Source of the DNA: Atherix ibis
Lineage: Eukaryota; Arthropoda; Insecta; Diptera; Athericidae
Direction: 5' to 3'
NCBI GenBank assembly: GCA_958298945.1
Contig: OY282607.1
Span: 36,179,000 to 36,242,999 of the forward strand
DNA length: 64,000 nucleotides
The translations under genes were made by a program, and so were the position numbers. Each line of letters begins with the position of its first letter. Within the stretch, counting starts at the first letter, position 1. Shown one piece after another: positions 30,656 through 43,200 of this stretch. The notes beneath the pieces are model-generated. The model was given only the letters and a program-made list of their open reading frames with translations. It searched no databases and had not been told where the DNA came from.

Positions 30656-33513
30656 ATGTCCAAGTTTGATATTCTATGGCAAAAAACCTGCACAATATTT
30701 CCAATTCTTAAAGAATCGGTATTTTTTATAGACTAATATAAAAATTTCCAAAGACAAATCATTTATTTATTTCCATATTCCAGCTGGACAGTACCGAGTT
30801 AGCAAATGATGAACTTCAAATTGTTATTGACGGTTTGAAAAAGTTGGATTTGTGTGAAAGTATTTATGAAAGTGTTTGGTTGGAAATTAATCGTTATGTC
30901 CGAACAAAAACTGTACCGAAATTCTGGTCTTATTTTGATAGAAGCGATGGTCCTGAAAAAGATTTCTCCAAATTTAAATTGGCTGTATATGAATTGCGAG
31001 AAGAATACTCGAACTTGGAAATGATTGTCAGGAGGCTTCAACAGTTTAAAGTTTCATGTTTAAATGATGACACAAAGAAAAATACGAAAATGGAATTTGA
31101 AGAATTTACTGCATTAATTCAAAGTACGCTTCTTTCGCAATTGCCACCAAATATGAATGATCTTGTCTACTCATTTTATCAGATATCATTCAAAGTGTTC
31201 GCTAATCGCCTGCAAGGTAATTTCGCAAAACCTTTAAAAAAAAATTTCTTTTATATTTTTTGCTATTTGAAGAGCGTGATGATTTTTCATTGGAAATTGA
31301 TGAAATGAACTGCAACGGCTGTGGAAAAGAGTTGAACAAATGTGAATGCAAAGAATTGGTTGCGGCATTTAATAAAACTAATGATTTTCTGAAATACATG
31401 AATCTATTAGATCGTTTGGCTGGATATACATTTACTAGTCTTATTCAGGAGCGTATCACATCTTACGTAAAAGATACGTGCAAGGGTATTTTCGATACGT
31501 CTCATATTGATAGGCTCGAGAATGTAGGTTTGCAAGAATTTTAAGGAATAACTCTCCTTACTAATTTAATGCTCGATTTAATTATTTTTACAGTGGCTAG
31601 AAAGTGTTGTATTAAATTGGCTGATAGGAATTTATAATCAGCAGTCTGATACTATGTCCGAAGAAGATAAGAAGACTAGTGACATTGTAAAAGATTTCAA
31701 ACTGAAATTACGATGTTATCTGTACGAAACTTATGCAAATATTATAATTGAGCAATTCTTTAATATTATAATAGGTTTGATTGATAGAAAAAATTAACAT
31801 ATATATACATATATCTTGTTTGGAGTGACATGTCCGAAGTAACATTTTTTTTTATAAACACAGATTATCCGGATTCGCAACCGGCAATTGGAGATTTAAA
31901 ATTTTGCATGGAAAAGCTTGAATTACGAGCACATCTAATCAAGTCATTAAAGCATTCGTTGAAGACGCGATTACTTCATCCTGGAGTTAATACTATGGAT
32001 ATTCTGACAGGGTATGTAGCTGCTATCAAAGCTATACGACATTTGGATAGTAGTGGGGTTTTGCTCGAGACAATAACTGAACCAGTGAAGGACTATTTAC
32101 GTAAGCGAAACGATACGGTACGTCGTGTTGTGACTGGACTGACAGAAGAAGGACCCACCGATTTGGCTGAAGAGCTCGCAAGAAGTGAGGCACTCAAAGA
32201 AAATGAATCTACCGGTGAAAATGACATGTTCTACTGGGCTAATTGGAAGCCAGATCCTGTTGATGCTAATCCAGGTAATTTAGACTCTTGTGAATATATA
32301 TTTTTTCTACTATGTTAATCGTACTATTTCTATTAAAGTAAAAACAACTCGAAATAATCGATCAGCCGATATCATCTCTATGGTTGTGGACATTTACGGT
32401 AGCAAAGAATTATTCGTAAACGAATATCGCAACTTGCTAGCTGATCGTTTGCTTACGCAATTGGATTTCAATCCAGAAAAAGAAATTCGCAATCTGGAAT
32501 TACTTAAACTTCGATTTGGTGAAACATTATTACATAGCTGCGAAGTAATGCTAAAGGACATCAGCGATTCAAAAAGAATCAATTCGAATATTCAGAGCGA
32601 CGTAAATTACAGTAACGGTATTCATACAAATTTTTATTTGATAATTTATTGTGCCTTTATTAATAAAATTTTATGAATCTATGGATTGATAGAAAAAATG
32701 TTCGACATATCATCTTTAATACTTTCGTCACAATTTTGGCCTGCACTAAATAAGGAAACACTCGAATTACCAGAGGAGATACAAAACGAAATAAAAAAAT
32801 ATACTACATCGTATGAAGCTTTAAAAGGCAATCGAACACTAAGTTGGCGACCAGTAACTGGACGTGTTCTTATTGAGATTCAAATGGCGGACAAACCAAT
32901 TGAAATGTCCGTAACACCAACGCAAGCTGTTATAATCTATCATTTTCAGAACAAAAGTAAGTCATTTTTATTCATTTTGATGGTGTTTTAAAAATTGATG
33001 GAGCTTTTTTTGTAGGTGAGTGGACATTAGAAAATCTAAGTTCCGAAATGAAAGTTCCCGCATCTGTTCTGCGTAAACGACTAATGTTTTGGCAAACGCA
33101 CGGACTGATAAAGGAAATGGACCACGACGTTTATGTGCTGATTGATGTAAACAGCCAGACCGATGTGGAAGAAATGCAAACCCACGAAATCTGCGAAGAC
33201 GAAGACGCTGAGAGTGCAATGGCTTCAGCGAGTGACCAGCGTGAAGAGGAATTGCAGGTACGTTTCAATTGCAAACAATATAAATTTATGTTATTCATGT
33301 TCATTTTTACAGGTTTTTTGGTCATATATTGTTGGTATGCTAACAAATTTGGATTCGCTTCCCATCGAACGCATACATCAAATGCTCAAAATGTTCGCCT
33401 CCCATGGACCGTGCATTGAATTTTCTCAAGAGGAATTAAAATGCTTTTTACAACGAAAAGTACGCGAGCATAAACTTATATTTGCTTCTGGTGTCTATCA
33501 TTTACCCAAATAA
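30656..33513 (+). CDS. mr: anaphase-promoting complex subunit 2 (APC2, morula)
   Basis: Nine exons, all GT-AG with matching phases: 30656-30718, 30784-31216, 31273-31523, 31594-31774, 31864-32274, 32339-32617, 32693-32956, 33016-33257 and 33313-33513; 774 residues, close to the roughly 800 of other animals. APC2 is the cullin subunit of the APC/C ubiquitin ligase and, with the RING subunit APC11, drives degradation of securin and cyclins. Evidence: LDSTELANDELQIVIDGLKK in the N-terminal region, then DYPDSQPAIGDLKFCMEKLE. The cullin-homology region has SADIISMVVDIYGSKELFVN and NEYRNLLADRLL. Next come LSSQFWPAL and RTLSWRPVTGRVLIEIQMAD. The C-terminal winged helix is RIHQMLKMF and QRKVREHKLIFASGVYHLPK. 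The start is the only ATG that splices in frame. The 3' end is 45 bp from the convergent Chrac-14 stop. The transposon end (30555) lies 100 bp upstream of the ATG. Confidence 0.95.
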
Positions 33514-33558
33514 ATAAAAATTAAAGAGAAAATTTGTTTAAAAAAATATATTTATTAA

Positions 33559-33915
33559 TTATTCTTTATCCTCGCCATCAATCTCCATCGATTCTTCCTT
33601 TTTATTTTTTACATCTTTTTTCTCTTTTACCATTTTTCTATAATTCTCCAAATTCTCTTTGAGCGGTTCCACAAAACTTTCGAATTCCAGATCTTCTATC
33701 GCTTCCAGGATGTATTTCGCTGTTATTGTTTTCTGATTTGCCTTCCGTGCTAACGTTGTCGAGGATGCTGTTAAATAAATTACAAATACCGATGCGGCTC
33801 TCGCAATAGCGGCACGAGCTTCTTTGCTGACACTCGCATTCGTTGGAATTGCATCTTTAATTAGACGGGCAACTACAGCTGTTGGCAAGTTCAAATCTTC
33901 TATACGCTCGACCAT
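33559..33915 (-). CDS. Chrac-14: Chrac-14 / DNA polymerase epsilon subunit 3-like histone-fold protein
   Basis: 118 residues from ATG 33915: MVERIEDLNLPTAVVARLIK begins the histone fold (residues about 8-95), followed by ASVSKEARAAIARAASVFVI and KTITAKYILEAIEDLEFESF, diagnostic of the CHRAC17/POLE3 family. A charged tail ends with KKEESMEIDGEDKE. The protein pairs with a second histone-fold partner (CHRAC-16 or POLE4) in the CHRAC remodeller and in DNA polymerase epsilon. The frame stays open to an upstream ATG at 33957, but the family start is MVERIED and the sequence just before it (aattag/gtgtaatt) looks like a 5' UTR splice acceptor, so 33915 is preferred. Single coding exon. Convergent with APC2. 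Confidence 0.95.
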   Translation of the reverse strand: MVERIEDLNLPTAVVARLIKDAIPTNASVSKEARAAIARAASVFVIYLTASSTTLARKANQKTITAKYILEAIEDLEFESFVEPLKENLENYRKMVKEKKDVKNKKEESMEIDGEDKE

Positions 33916-34241
33916 AATTACACCTAATTCATAATAAAAAATTAATTTTATTGCCATTTAAATAACAATTTTCTGACTCGATTTAATAAAATGTTTCACA
34001 ATGAATTTTTCAGAAAATTTAAAAAAATCAAATGTTTTGTTCGCAATATTAAATTTAAGTTATTCGTAATTTAAACGAGTTATTGTATTGTATTGTAAGT
34101 TTTTTCTGTTTTTCATATAATTGAGTTTATTTTTTTTATTAAATCTATATATACTATATAGATGTTACCTTGAATTAAAACACAAAAAATAACAATGAAA
34201 TTGTTTTGAACCAAATTCACGTTTACGTGTATTCAAACTGT
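33916..34241. other. Chrac-14 upstream region
   Basis: Presumed 5' UTR and promoter of Chrac-14 on the minus strand; no specific elements assigned. Confidence 0.4.
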
Positions 34242-34249
34242 TTAGAATC

Positions 34250-34277
34250 CTTCGATTAAAGAAGTCTTTAATCTAAG
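34250..34277. repeat. 28-bp end-to-end terminal-repeat insertion with 8-9-bp direct flanks
   Basis: cttcgattaaaga-ag-tctttaatctaag is two inverted copies of the element A/B terminal repeat joined with 2 nt between them (one mismatch). It is flanked by the direct repeat ttagaatc (34242-34249 and 34278-34285), which looks like a target-site duplication. Confidence 0.65.
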
Positions 34278-34870
34278 TTAGAATCCAAACAAATTATGAC
34301 AGCTGTTTATACTGACTTTGGCGGGAAATCTGTCACAGGCATACTACTTATGGCAGATTAACTTTAACAACTGCAACACATGTACAAATCCTAAAATTCG
34401 AGTTTTGGCAAATAGTTTTTTTTTATAAGTAAAAATATATTTTAAATTATATTTATTTGATTAAGCAATAAAATTAATACTTAAATTTAAAACAAAAAAA
34501 TGATTCAAGAGTATTTTTTAGTTTTAAATGTTATAAAATTAAGGTTAGAAAAATAGATACTCCGGCAGATTACTGCCAGAAAAATTTAGCCAATACATGA
34601 CATAGATTAGATTAGATAAATCGTCAATGTTTCTCGCCTTTTTTAACAGCTGAGAATGTTGTTTATTCAGCAGTCAAAACATGAACAACATGCCATCAAT
34701 CGCTTCCATACTAATTGCTACAAAACCGATTCTCCTGTATATCGGTATAAGAACACAATTCCGACGGTTTTTGAAAATTCCATTCAATCGGACTGTCAAA
34801 ATTTTAAAACCTTCACAGTCTTATGAGATTGCACATAACTACGATAGTTCTATCGTCGAAGTAGATATTA

Positions 34871-35806
34871 GGCGTTTTGCTTTGGAACAATTTTGCTACT
34901 AGTCGGTAGTTCTAGCTATCATCATCTACTCTACCTCGAACAAACGAGCACATTGAACTGGGAGTTACGCATACAATTTACGTTAGGTGGATTCTGGTTG
35001 CTAAAGTGAAAATAAATAGTTTTGCGGGTTCGTTGGTTATATTGAAGAGTCATATTTTTGTCGGTATTGTTTATGTGTGAATAAACTCAGTTTTTATTGT
35101 TTATGTTTGAGTAAACTCAGTAGGCGAATTCAATTGGACTAATTTTGCTACAGCGCACTACTTACCAGTAGACTCTCAATAAAATGAACATATTACTGAC
35201 AGCAGTAAAATACAAACTCACAATAGTCACCAACAATACTGAGTTTATTCACACATAAATAATAAGAACTGAGTTTACGCACACATAAACAATAAAAACA
35301 AAAATATGACGCTTCAACATAACCAACGAACCCGCTAAGTCATCTATAGTTAGTCCGGAAACTACAATCCCCTTACCTTAAGGGGAGAAGTGCAACTACT
35401 GCTACAATCCTACTGTTTTGTTAGAGGTACTGTAGATGATGACAGCTACATAATAGTAGCAGTAGCAAAATTAGTCCAATCGAATTCGCCTAGTATTGTT
35501 GCTGACTATTTTGAGGTTATGTTTATACAAGTGTTTAGAATTTGGCTTTCCTTTGGCCATCTACTCGTAGCTACCGACTAGGAGCAAAATTGGTCCAAAG
35601 GAAAACGCCTAATATAACTCTTCAACATAACCAACGAACCCGCAAAACTAACTATTTTCACTTTAGCAATTAGAATCCACCTAACGTAAATTGTATGCGT
35701 AACTCCCAGTTCAATTTGCTCGTTTGTTCGAGGTAGAGTGAGTAGATGATGACAGCTAGAACTACCGACTAGTAGCAAAATTGGTCCAAAGGAAAACGCC
35801 TATTAT
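34871..35806. mobile_element. nested fold-back element with about 190-bp inverted arms
   Basis: Left arm 34871-35055 (starting taggcgttttgctttggaac) and right arm about 35625-35805 are inverted copies with about 93 percent identity by eye. They contain features such as gggagttacgcatacaattt and ttgcgggttcgttggttat. Inside are more copies of the same terminus: at 35123 (taggcgaattcaattggact), inverted at about 35472-35498, and another at 35585-35612, with a second set of inverted arms (about 35035-35121 against 35225-35335) carrying the tandem motif tgtttatgtgtgaataaact. The pattern is one fold-back family inserted into itself. No coding sequence. Family unknown. Confidence 0.75.
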
Positions 35807-35901
35807 TTAGTCCAAATGCTGCCATGAATTTCAGTGTTCTCTAATGTCGCACAATTGTTATTTGACAGTTGAAATTTAAATAGAAATAAGATAAGTGAAT
35901 A

Positions 35902-37485
35902 CCGTAGATTATAGAAGAACTGGATAGGTCTCTACACAAAAATTGTGGCCAAATTTTGTTGGCAATGCATTCGTAGAACACACACACATGCAATATAACA
36001 AAAACGGCGTAAATCAGTGGGGGACATTTTAAATTTCAGTATGCGATTGAAGCAGTTCGTTCAAAACCATTTTCATATGTGATGTCATTTATGCCTAAAC
36101 GAATAGATTTTTTTATATTGAGGGTTTTGTTGTTTGATGGAATTAGTTTTGGAAATTTGCAATAGAACACAGTATCTTATTTGAAAATATTATTCATTTT
36201 ATTTATTTCACTATATATTATTTATTAAAACAGAATTATAAAGTTCTGCAAAAATGCAAAATGAATTAAATGAGAGAATGTAATATTATGTTTCTGTTGA
36301 AATTAAAACCACACTGCAACTTAGTAAATATAAATTTCAATGTTAAAACAATCATTTGTAGATATTGAAAGCTTCATTATAATATAAACGTGTGTTTGTG
36401 AATTGAAATGGTAATTTAAATGCACCACCTGTTGACGGATTTGTTTTTCAGCACTTTGGCAAATTTTTAAAACACTTTAAAAAGGGTACTTTAAGAAGTC
36501 AGAGGACTTGTACTCTATCAAACTGTTTGATATGAATTCTCCTTCTAAAGACTTGCCTAGCTTAAAAACAATAAAGCACGATATGTGTTCGACCATTTTT
36601 TCACTATATTCATTAATTGCAGATGGGTTAAATAAATAATCATGGTCACTTAAAATATTTATTTAACCCATCTGCACTTAATTTACATTAAATTATCTTA
36701 CACAAACTTTACGTACGGCGGCAATGAACCATTTTCTGGTAAACATTGAACTGTCAACATAACAATTGTTTACATTTATTGAATGATGAACTTTTCACTT
36801 TTTAACCACTTTTAGGACAAAATAAATCATTAAAAGCCATTGAAACACATTATAAACTAAATTTTTGTTAATTTCTCTACTAAAAATGATGTCAACCTAT
36901 CGAAAGAAAGAAATTCCGTTGAATTACCAGCAACCATTTATAAAACACTTCATTGTCTGAAACCAAAACTTCCCATTAAATGTTATTAGCAATATAACTA
37001 TTTATATAAATATTTACTTTTTCGTAAATACTTCAAACAAGTTAAAAACCAACCACACTTTCCGATAAGTGCCAAAGTAACCACTTTAAAAACAACAAAA
37101 GTATATAAGCATTTCGGTACGCTACCACTTTCATGGAGAATAACGTGTTTTAAGACTCTCCGAAAGTTTACAAAATTGAGCCGCTTCATATTTGATTGAT
37201 ATTTACGAAATAAATAATAAACCTAAAATACAATTCCATTTTATATTAAAATATTGTATAAAAAATAAACATTGCCTGTCGTTGTATTTAAATTGTATTT
37301 TTGTTTCCAATAAGTGACTTAAAATAAACATAAATTAGCTTTTGCAATTCAATAAATTTCTATTACGAAAACTAGATGTCTATGGGTGTTATGTCTACAT
37401 AAAAAAATCTACACAAAAGTATACAAGCGTTACGATATCTCGCCGTTTCTGCAATAATTATGCTAGAAAATTGCGTATATTTATT
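35902..37485. mobile_element. non-autonomous long-inverted-repeat transposon, copy B (inverted relative to A)
   Basis: The left end ccgtagattatagaagaact then ggataggt matches the right end of element A read in reverse. Going right, the order of blocks is that of A reversed: ctctacacaaaaatt, cagtatgcgattgaagcagt (about 36038), ggtaaacattgaactgtca (about 36740), tctccgaaagtttacaaaat (about 37158), atttgattgatatttacgaa, ttttgcaattcaataaattt (about 37340) and tgcaataattatgctagaaa (about 37456). The outermost terminal repeat on the right is missing. Longer than A because A has internal deletions. No coding capacity is seen; open frames on the minus strand at 36998-37189 are fortuitous. Confidence 0.75.
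36618..36676. repeat. 20-bp perfect hairpin inside element B
   Basis: 36618-36637 and 36657-36676 are exact reverse complements around a 19-nt loop (arm tgcagatgggttaaataaat). It may be a structural feature of the element or a small nested MITE. Confidence 0.75.
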
Positions 37486-37811
37486 GGATAATTATTGGAA
37501 AATTGTATTTATTTGGATAATTCGGATGAATGCGTCACTTATGGCAGTGATTGTAGTTCAGTTTTTAGTTTTAGTTGGAATTGTGTTTCTACGAATGTGG
37601 ATTAGTGAGAAATTGTTCATTTGGATCTGACCCATTAAGGCGAAAGCACGTTGCGAGTTATTAGATGTACAATTTTTGAGCAAAAATTTGAATGAAATTG
37701 GTTTAGTATAGAATATTTTATTTCGCTATTAAGTACCAGGTGTATAAGCTTAAATCCGCTGTTTTTTAATTAAAAAAAACACGTTTTTTTCATAGAAAGT
37801 AAAAACAAATT
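37486..37811. other. spacer
   Basis: Short GC-richer patch (37630-37680) with no assigned identity. The sequence around 37735-37775 may be the decayed right terminal region of the mariner relic that follows. Confidence 0.4.
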
Positions 37812-38350
37812 TATTCAAAGTACTTGGCCTCGCTAGCTACACATTTTTCCCATCTCTCGGGCAATTTGTGGATACCACGCCAAAAAATTCCCTCTTTTTC
37901 GAGGCAAACTACTCATCAAGCCATTTTCGGACGTCTTCGTAAGAATCGAACTGCTGCTCAGCTAGCGCGTGGCCCATCGACGAAAACAGGTGATAGTCGA
38001 AAGGGGCCAGGTCTTGTGAATAAGCGCGGTAGGGTAGCAACTCCCAGTTGATGAGTGTCTCCAAGTATTTTCGGACCATTTTTGACGTGTGCGATGGTGC
38101 GTTGTCGTGGGGGAAAATCAGCTTGTCATGTCTTTGTTGATAGTCCGTCTTTTTTTCACGCAGAGCACGCTTCAATTTCATCAGTTGTTGGTGGTAGCGG
38201 TGGGCATATATCTACTTTTCATTGCCTGTCACAATCCGATGCAGCAACGACTTTCTTTTTGGTCTGGCGAGCAAGAGTTCGCATGTGTTTTGGCGTCGAT
38301 CCATAGGCCTATCGTTCAATTCATGCGGCATTTGATCTAAGGGTGGCATA
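37812..38350 (-). pseudogene. mariner transposase relic (irritans/cecropia-like)
   Basis: On the minus strand from about 38350: RRQNTCELLLARPKRKSLLH, then RIVTGNEK (first catalytic Asp changed to Asn) and a stop. A deletion removes the central region and joins to RYHQQLMKLKRALREKKTDY, KLIFPHDNAPSHTSKMVRKY (second Asp), SQDLAPFDYHLFSSMGHALA (third Asp) and the tail GIHKLPERWEKCVASEAKYF before the stop at 37812. TAG at 37909-37911 replaces the Trp of KWLDEW. No terminal repeats are recognised. Related to the 5405-6135 relic. Confidence 0.8.
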
Positions 38351-39603
38351 AACGAATTGTCAGTCGATGTCAAAATAATGGAAAAGAACGCAGCCAAAAA
38401 TATGTACATGCGCTAGTTATGTCATAAGCAATTTGATTTATTAATATAATCATAGATGGCACTCATGTTTTTATAGTGTAAAGCTTTTACACAACATAAA
38501 GTCCGCTTCATACACGACATTTGGGCCCTATTAAAATAACCCTATTAAAAAACACCAAAAACACCAAAAACATTAAAAATACCAAAAACACCAAAAACAC
38601 CAAAAACACCAAAAACACCAAAAACATCAAAACACACAAAACACACACAAAACACCAAAAACACCAAAAACACCAAAAAACACCATAAAAACACCAAAAC
38701 AACACCAAAAACACCAAAAACCAAAACACCAAAAATAACAAAAAATACCAAAAAAACAAACCAAAAACACCAAAAACACCAAAAAACACCAAAAACACCA
38801 AAAAACACCAAAACACAAAAACAACACCAAAAAACACCAAAAATACCAAAAACACCAAAAACACCAAAAACATTAAAAGCACCAAAAACTCATTAAAATA
38901 ACACCAAAAACACCAATAATACCAAAAACATTAAAAACACCAAAAAACTCATTAAAACAACAAAAACAACACCAAAAAACACCCAAAAACAACACCAAAA
39001 ACACCAAAAACACCAAAAAACACCAAAAACACATTAAAAAACACCAAAAACAACAAAAAACAACACCAAAAACACCAAAAAACACCAAAAAACAACACCA
39101 AAAATAACAAAAATACCAAAAACACCAAAAACACATTAAAAAACACCAAAAAACACCAAAAAACACCAAAAACACCAAAAAACACCAAAAAACACCAAAA
39201 ACACCAAAAACAACACACCAAAAATACCAAAAATACCAAAAACAGCAAAAACACCAAAAACATTAAAAGCACCAAAAAACTCATTAAAACAACACCAAAA
39301 ACACCAAAAAACACCAAAAATACCAAAAAACATTAAAAACACCAAAAACTCATTAAAAACAACACCAAAAACCCCAAAAACACCAAAAAACAACACCAAA
39401 AAACATTAAAAATACCAAAAACACCAAAAAACACCAAAAACACCAAAAACACCAAAGACACCAAACACACCAAAAACACCAAAAACACCAAAAAACACCA
39501 AAAAACACCAAAGACAACACCAAAAATACCAAAAAACACCAAAAAACACCAAAAACACCAAAAACACCAAAAAACACCAAAAAACATCAAAAACACCAAA
39601 AAA

Positions 39604-39803
39604 NNNNNNNNNNNNNNNNNNNNNNNNNNNNNNNNNNNNNNNNNNNNNNNNNNNNNNNNNNNNNNNNNNNNNNNNNNNNNNNNNNNNNNNNNNNNNNNNN
39701 NNNNNNNNNNNNNNNNNNNNNNNNNNNNNNNNNNNNNNNNNNNNNNNNNNNNNNNNNNNNNNNNNNNNNNNNNNNNNNNNNNNNNNNNNNNNNNNNNNNN
39801 NNN
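39604..39803. other. assembly gap (200 N)
   Basis: Exactly 200 undetermined bases inside the minisatellite; the round number suggests a placeholder, so the true array length is unknown. Confidence 0.99.
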
Positions 39804-40211
39804 AACACCAAAAACACCAAAAACACCAAAAACAACACCAAAAACACCAAAAACACCAAAAACACCAAAAACAATACCAAAAACACCAAAAACATCAAAA
39901 ACACAAAAAAAAACACAAAAAACCCCAAAAACAACACTAAAAACATCAAAAACACCAAAAACACCAAAAACACCAACAACAACACCAACAACAACACCAA
40001 AAACTGCAAAAACACCAAAAATAACACCAAAAACACAAAAAAACACCAAAAACACCAAAAACACCAAAAACACCAAAAACACCAAAAACACCAAAAACAC
40101 CAAAAACACCAAAAACACCAAAAACACCAAAAACACCAAAAACACCAAAAACACCAAAAACACCAAAAACACAAAAACACTAAAAACACCAAAACACCAA
40201 AACACCAAAAA

Positions 40212-43200
40212 CATTAAACAACACCAAAAACTTCAAAAACACCAAAAATACACCAAAAACACAAAAACACCAAAAACACCAAAAACACCACAACAACACC
40301 AACAACAACAACACCAAAAACACGAAAAACACCAACACAAAAACACAAAAACACCAAAAACATCAAAAACACCAAAAACACCAAAAAACACCAAAAACAC
40401 CAAAAACATCAACAACACCAAAAATACCAAAAACACCAAAAACACCAAAAACACCAAAAACAACACCAAAAACACCAAAAATACCAAAAACACCAAAAAC
40501 AACACCAAAAACACCAAAAACAACACCAAAAACACCAAACACACCAAAAATACCAAAAACACCAACAACACCAAAAACACCGAAAACAACACCAAAAACA
40601 CCAAAAACACCAAAAACACCAACAACATTAAAAACACCAAAAACTCATTAAAACAACACCAAAAACCCCAAAAACACCAAAAACAACACCAAAAACACCA
40701 AAAACACCAAAAACACCAAAAACAATACCAAAAACACCAAAAACATCAAAAACACAAAAAAAACACAAAAAACCCCAAAAACAACACTAAAAACATCAAA
40801 AACACCAAAACACCAAAAACACCAACAACAACACCAACAACAACACCAAAAACTTCAAAAACATTAAAAACACCAAAAACTCATTAAAACAACACCAAAA
40901 ACCCCAAAAACATCAAAAATAACACCAAAAACACCAAAAACACCAAAAACACCAAAAACACCGAAAACACCAAAAACATCAAAAACATTAAAAGCACCAA
41001 AAACTCATTAAAACAACACCAAAAACCCCAAAAACACCAAAAACACCAAAAACACCAAAAACACCAAAAACATTAAAAACACCAAAAACTCATTAAAACA
41101 ACACCAAAAACCCCAAAAACACCAAAACACCAAAAACACCAAAAACACCAAAAACACCAAAAACACCAAAAACATTAAAAAACACCAAAAACTCATTAAA
41201 ACAACACCAAAAACCCCAAAAACACCAAAAACAACACCAAAAACACCAAAAACACCAAAAACATCAAAAACACGAAAAACACAAAAAACACCAAAAACAC
41301 CAAAAACAACACTAAAAACATCAAAAACACCAAAAACACCAAAAACACCAACAACAACACCAACAACAACACCAAAAACACCAAAAACACCAAAAACACC
41401 AAAAACACCAAAAACACCAAAAACACCAAAAACACCAAAAACACCAAAAACACCAAAAACACCAAAAAACACCAAAAACACCAAAACTCAAAAACACCAA
41501 AAATAACACCAAAAACACCAAAAACACCAAAAACACCAACAACAACACCAACAACACACCAAAAACACGAAAAACACCAAAAACACCAAAAACACCAAAA
41601 ACATCAAAAACACCAAAAACACCAAAAACACCAAAACCTCATTAAAACAACACCAAAATCCCCAAAACACCAAAAACAACACCAAAACACACAAAACACC
41701 AAAAACATTAAAAATACCAAAAACACCAAAAACACCAAAAACAACACCAAAATACCAAAAACACCAAAAACATCAAAAACACAAAAAACACCAAAAACAC
41801 CAAAAACACCAAAAACACAAACACAAAAAACACAAAAAACACAAAAAACACAAAAAACACCAAAAACATCAAAAACACCAAAAACAACACCAAAAACACC
41901 AACAACAACACCAACAACAACACCAAAAACACCAAAAACACCAACAACAACACCAACAACAACACCAAAAACACCAAAAACACCAAAAACACCAAAAACA
42001 CCAAAACACCAAAAACACCAAAAACACCAAAAACACCAAAAACACCAAAAACACCAAAAACACCAAAAACACCAAAAACACCAAAAACACCAAAAACACC
42101 AAAAACACCAAAAACAACACCAAAAACTTCAAAAACACCAAAAATAACACCAAAAACACAAAAACACCAAAAACACCAAAAACACCAACAACAACACCAA
42201 CAACAACACCAAAAACACGAAAAACACCAAAAACACCAAAAACACCAAAAACACCAAAAACATCAAAAACACCAAAAACACCAAAAACACCAACAACAAC
42301 ACCAACAACAACACCAAAAACTTCAAAAACACCAAAAATAACACCAAAAACACAAAAACACCAAAAACACCAAAAACACCAAAAACACCAAAAACACCAA
42401 AAACACCAAAAACACCAAAAACACCAAAAACACCAAAAACACCAAAAACACCAAAAACACCAAAAACACCAAAAACACCAAAAACACTAAAAACACCAAA
42501 AACACCAAAAACACCAAAAACATTAAAACAACACCAAAAACTTCAAAAACACCAAAAATAACACCAAAAACACAAAAACACCAAAAACACCAAAAACACC
42601 AACAACAACACCAACAACAACACCAAAAACACGAAAAACACCAAAAACACCAAAAACACCAAAAACATCAAAAACACCAAAAACACCAAAAACACCAAAA
42701 ACACCAAAAACACCAAAAACATCAACAACACCAAAAATACCAAAAACACCAAAAACACCAAAAACACCAAAAACAACACCAAAAACACCAAAAATACCAA
42801 AAACACCAAAAACAACACCAAAAACACCAAAAACAACACCAAAAACACCAAACACACCAAAAATACCAAAAACACCAACAACACCAAAAACACCGAAAAC
42901 AACACCAAAAACACCAAAAACACCAAAAACACCAACAACATTAAAAACACCAAAAACTCATTAAAACAACACCAAAAACCCCAAAAACACCAAAAACAAC
43001 ACCAAAAACACCAAAAACACCAAAAACACCAAAAACAATACCAAAAACACCAAAAACATCAAAAACACAAAAAAAACACAAAAAACCCCAAAAACAACAC
43101 TAAAAACATCAAAAACACCAAAAACACCAAAAACACCAACAACAACACCAACAACAACACCAAAAACTTCAAAAACATTAAAAACACCAAAAACTCATTA

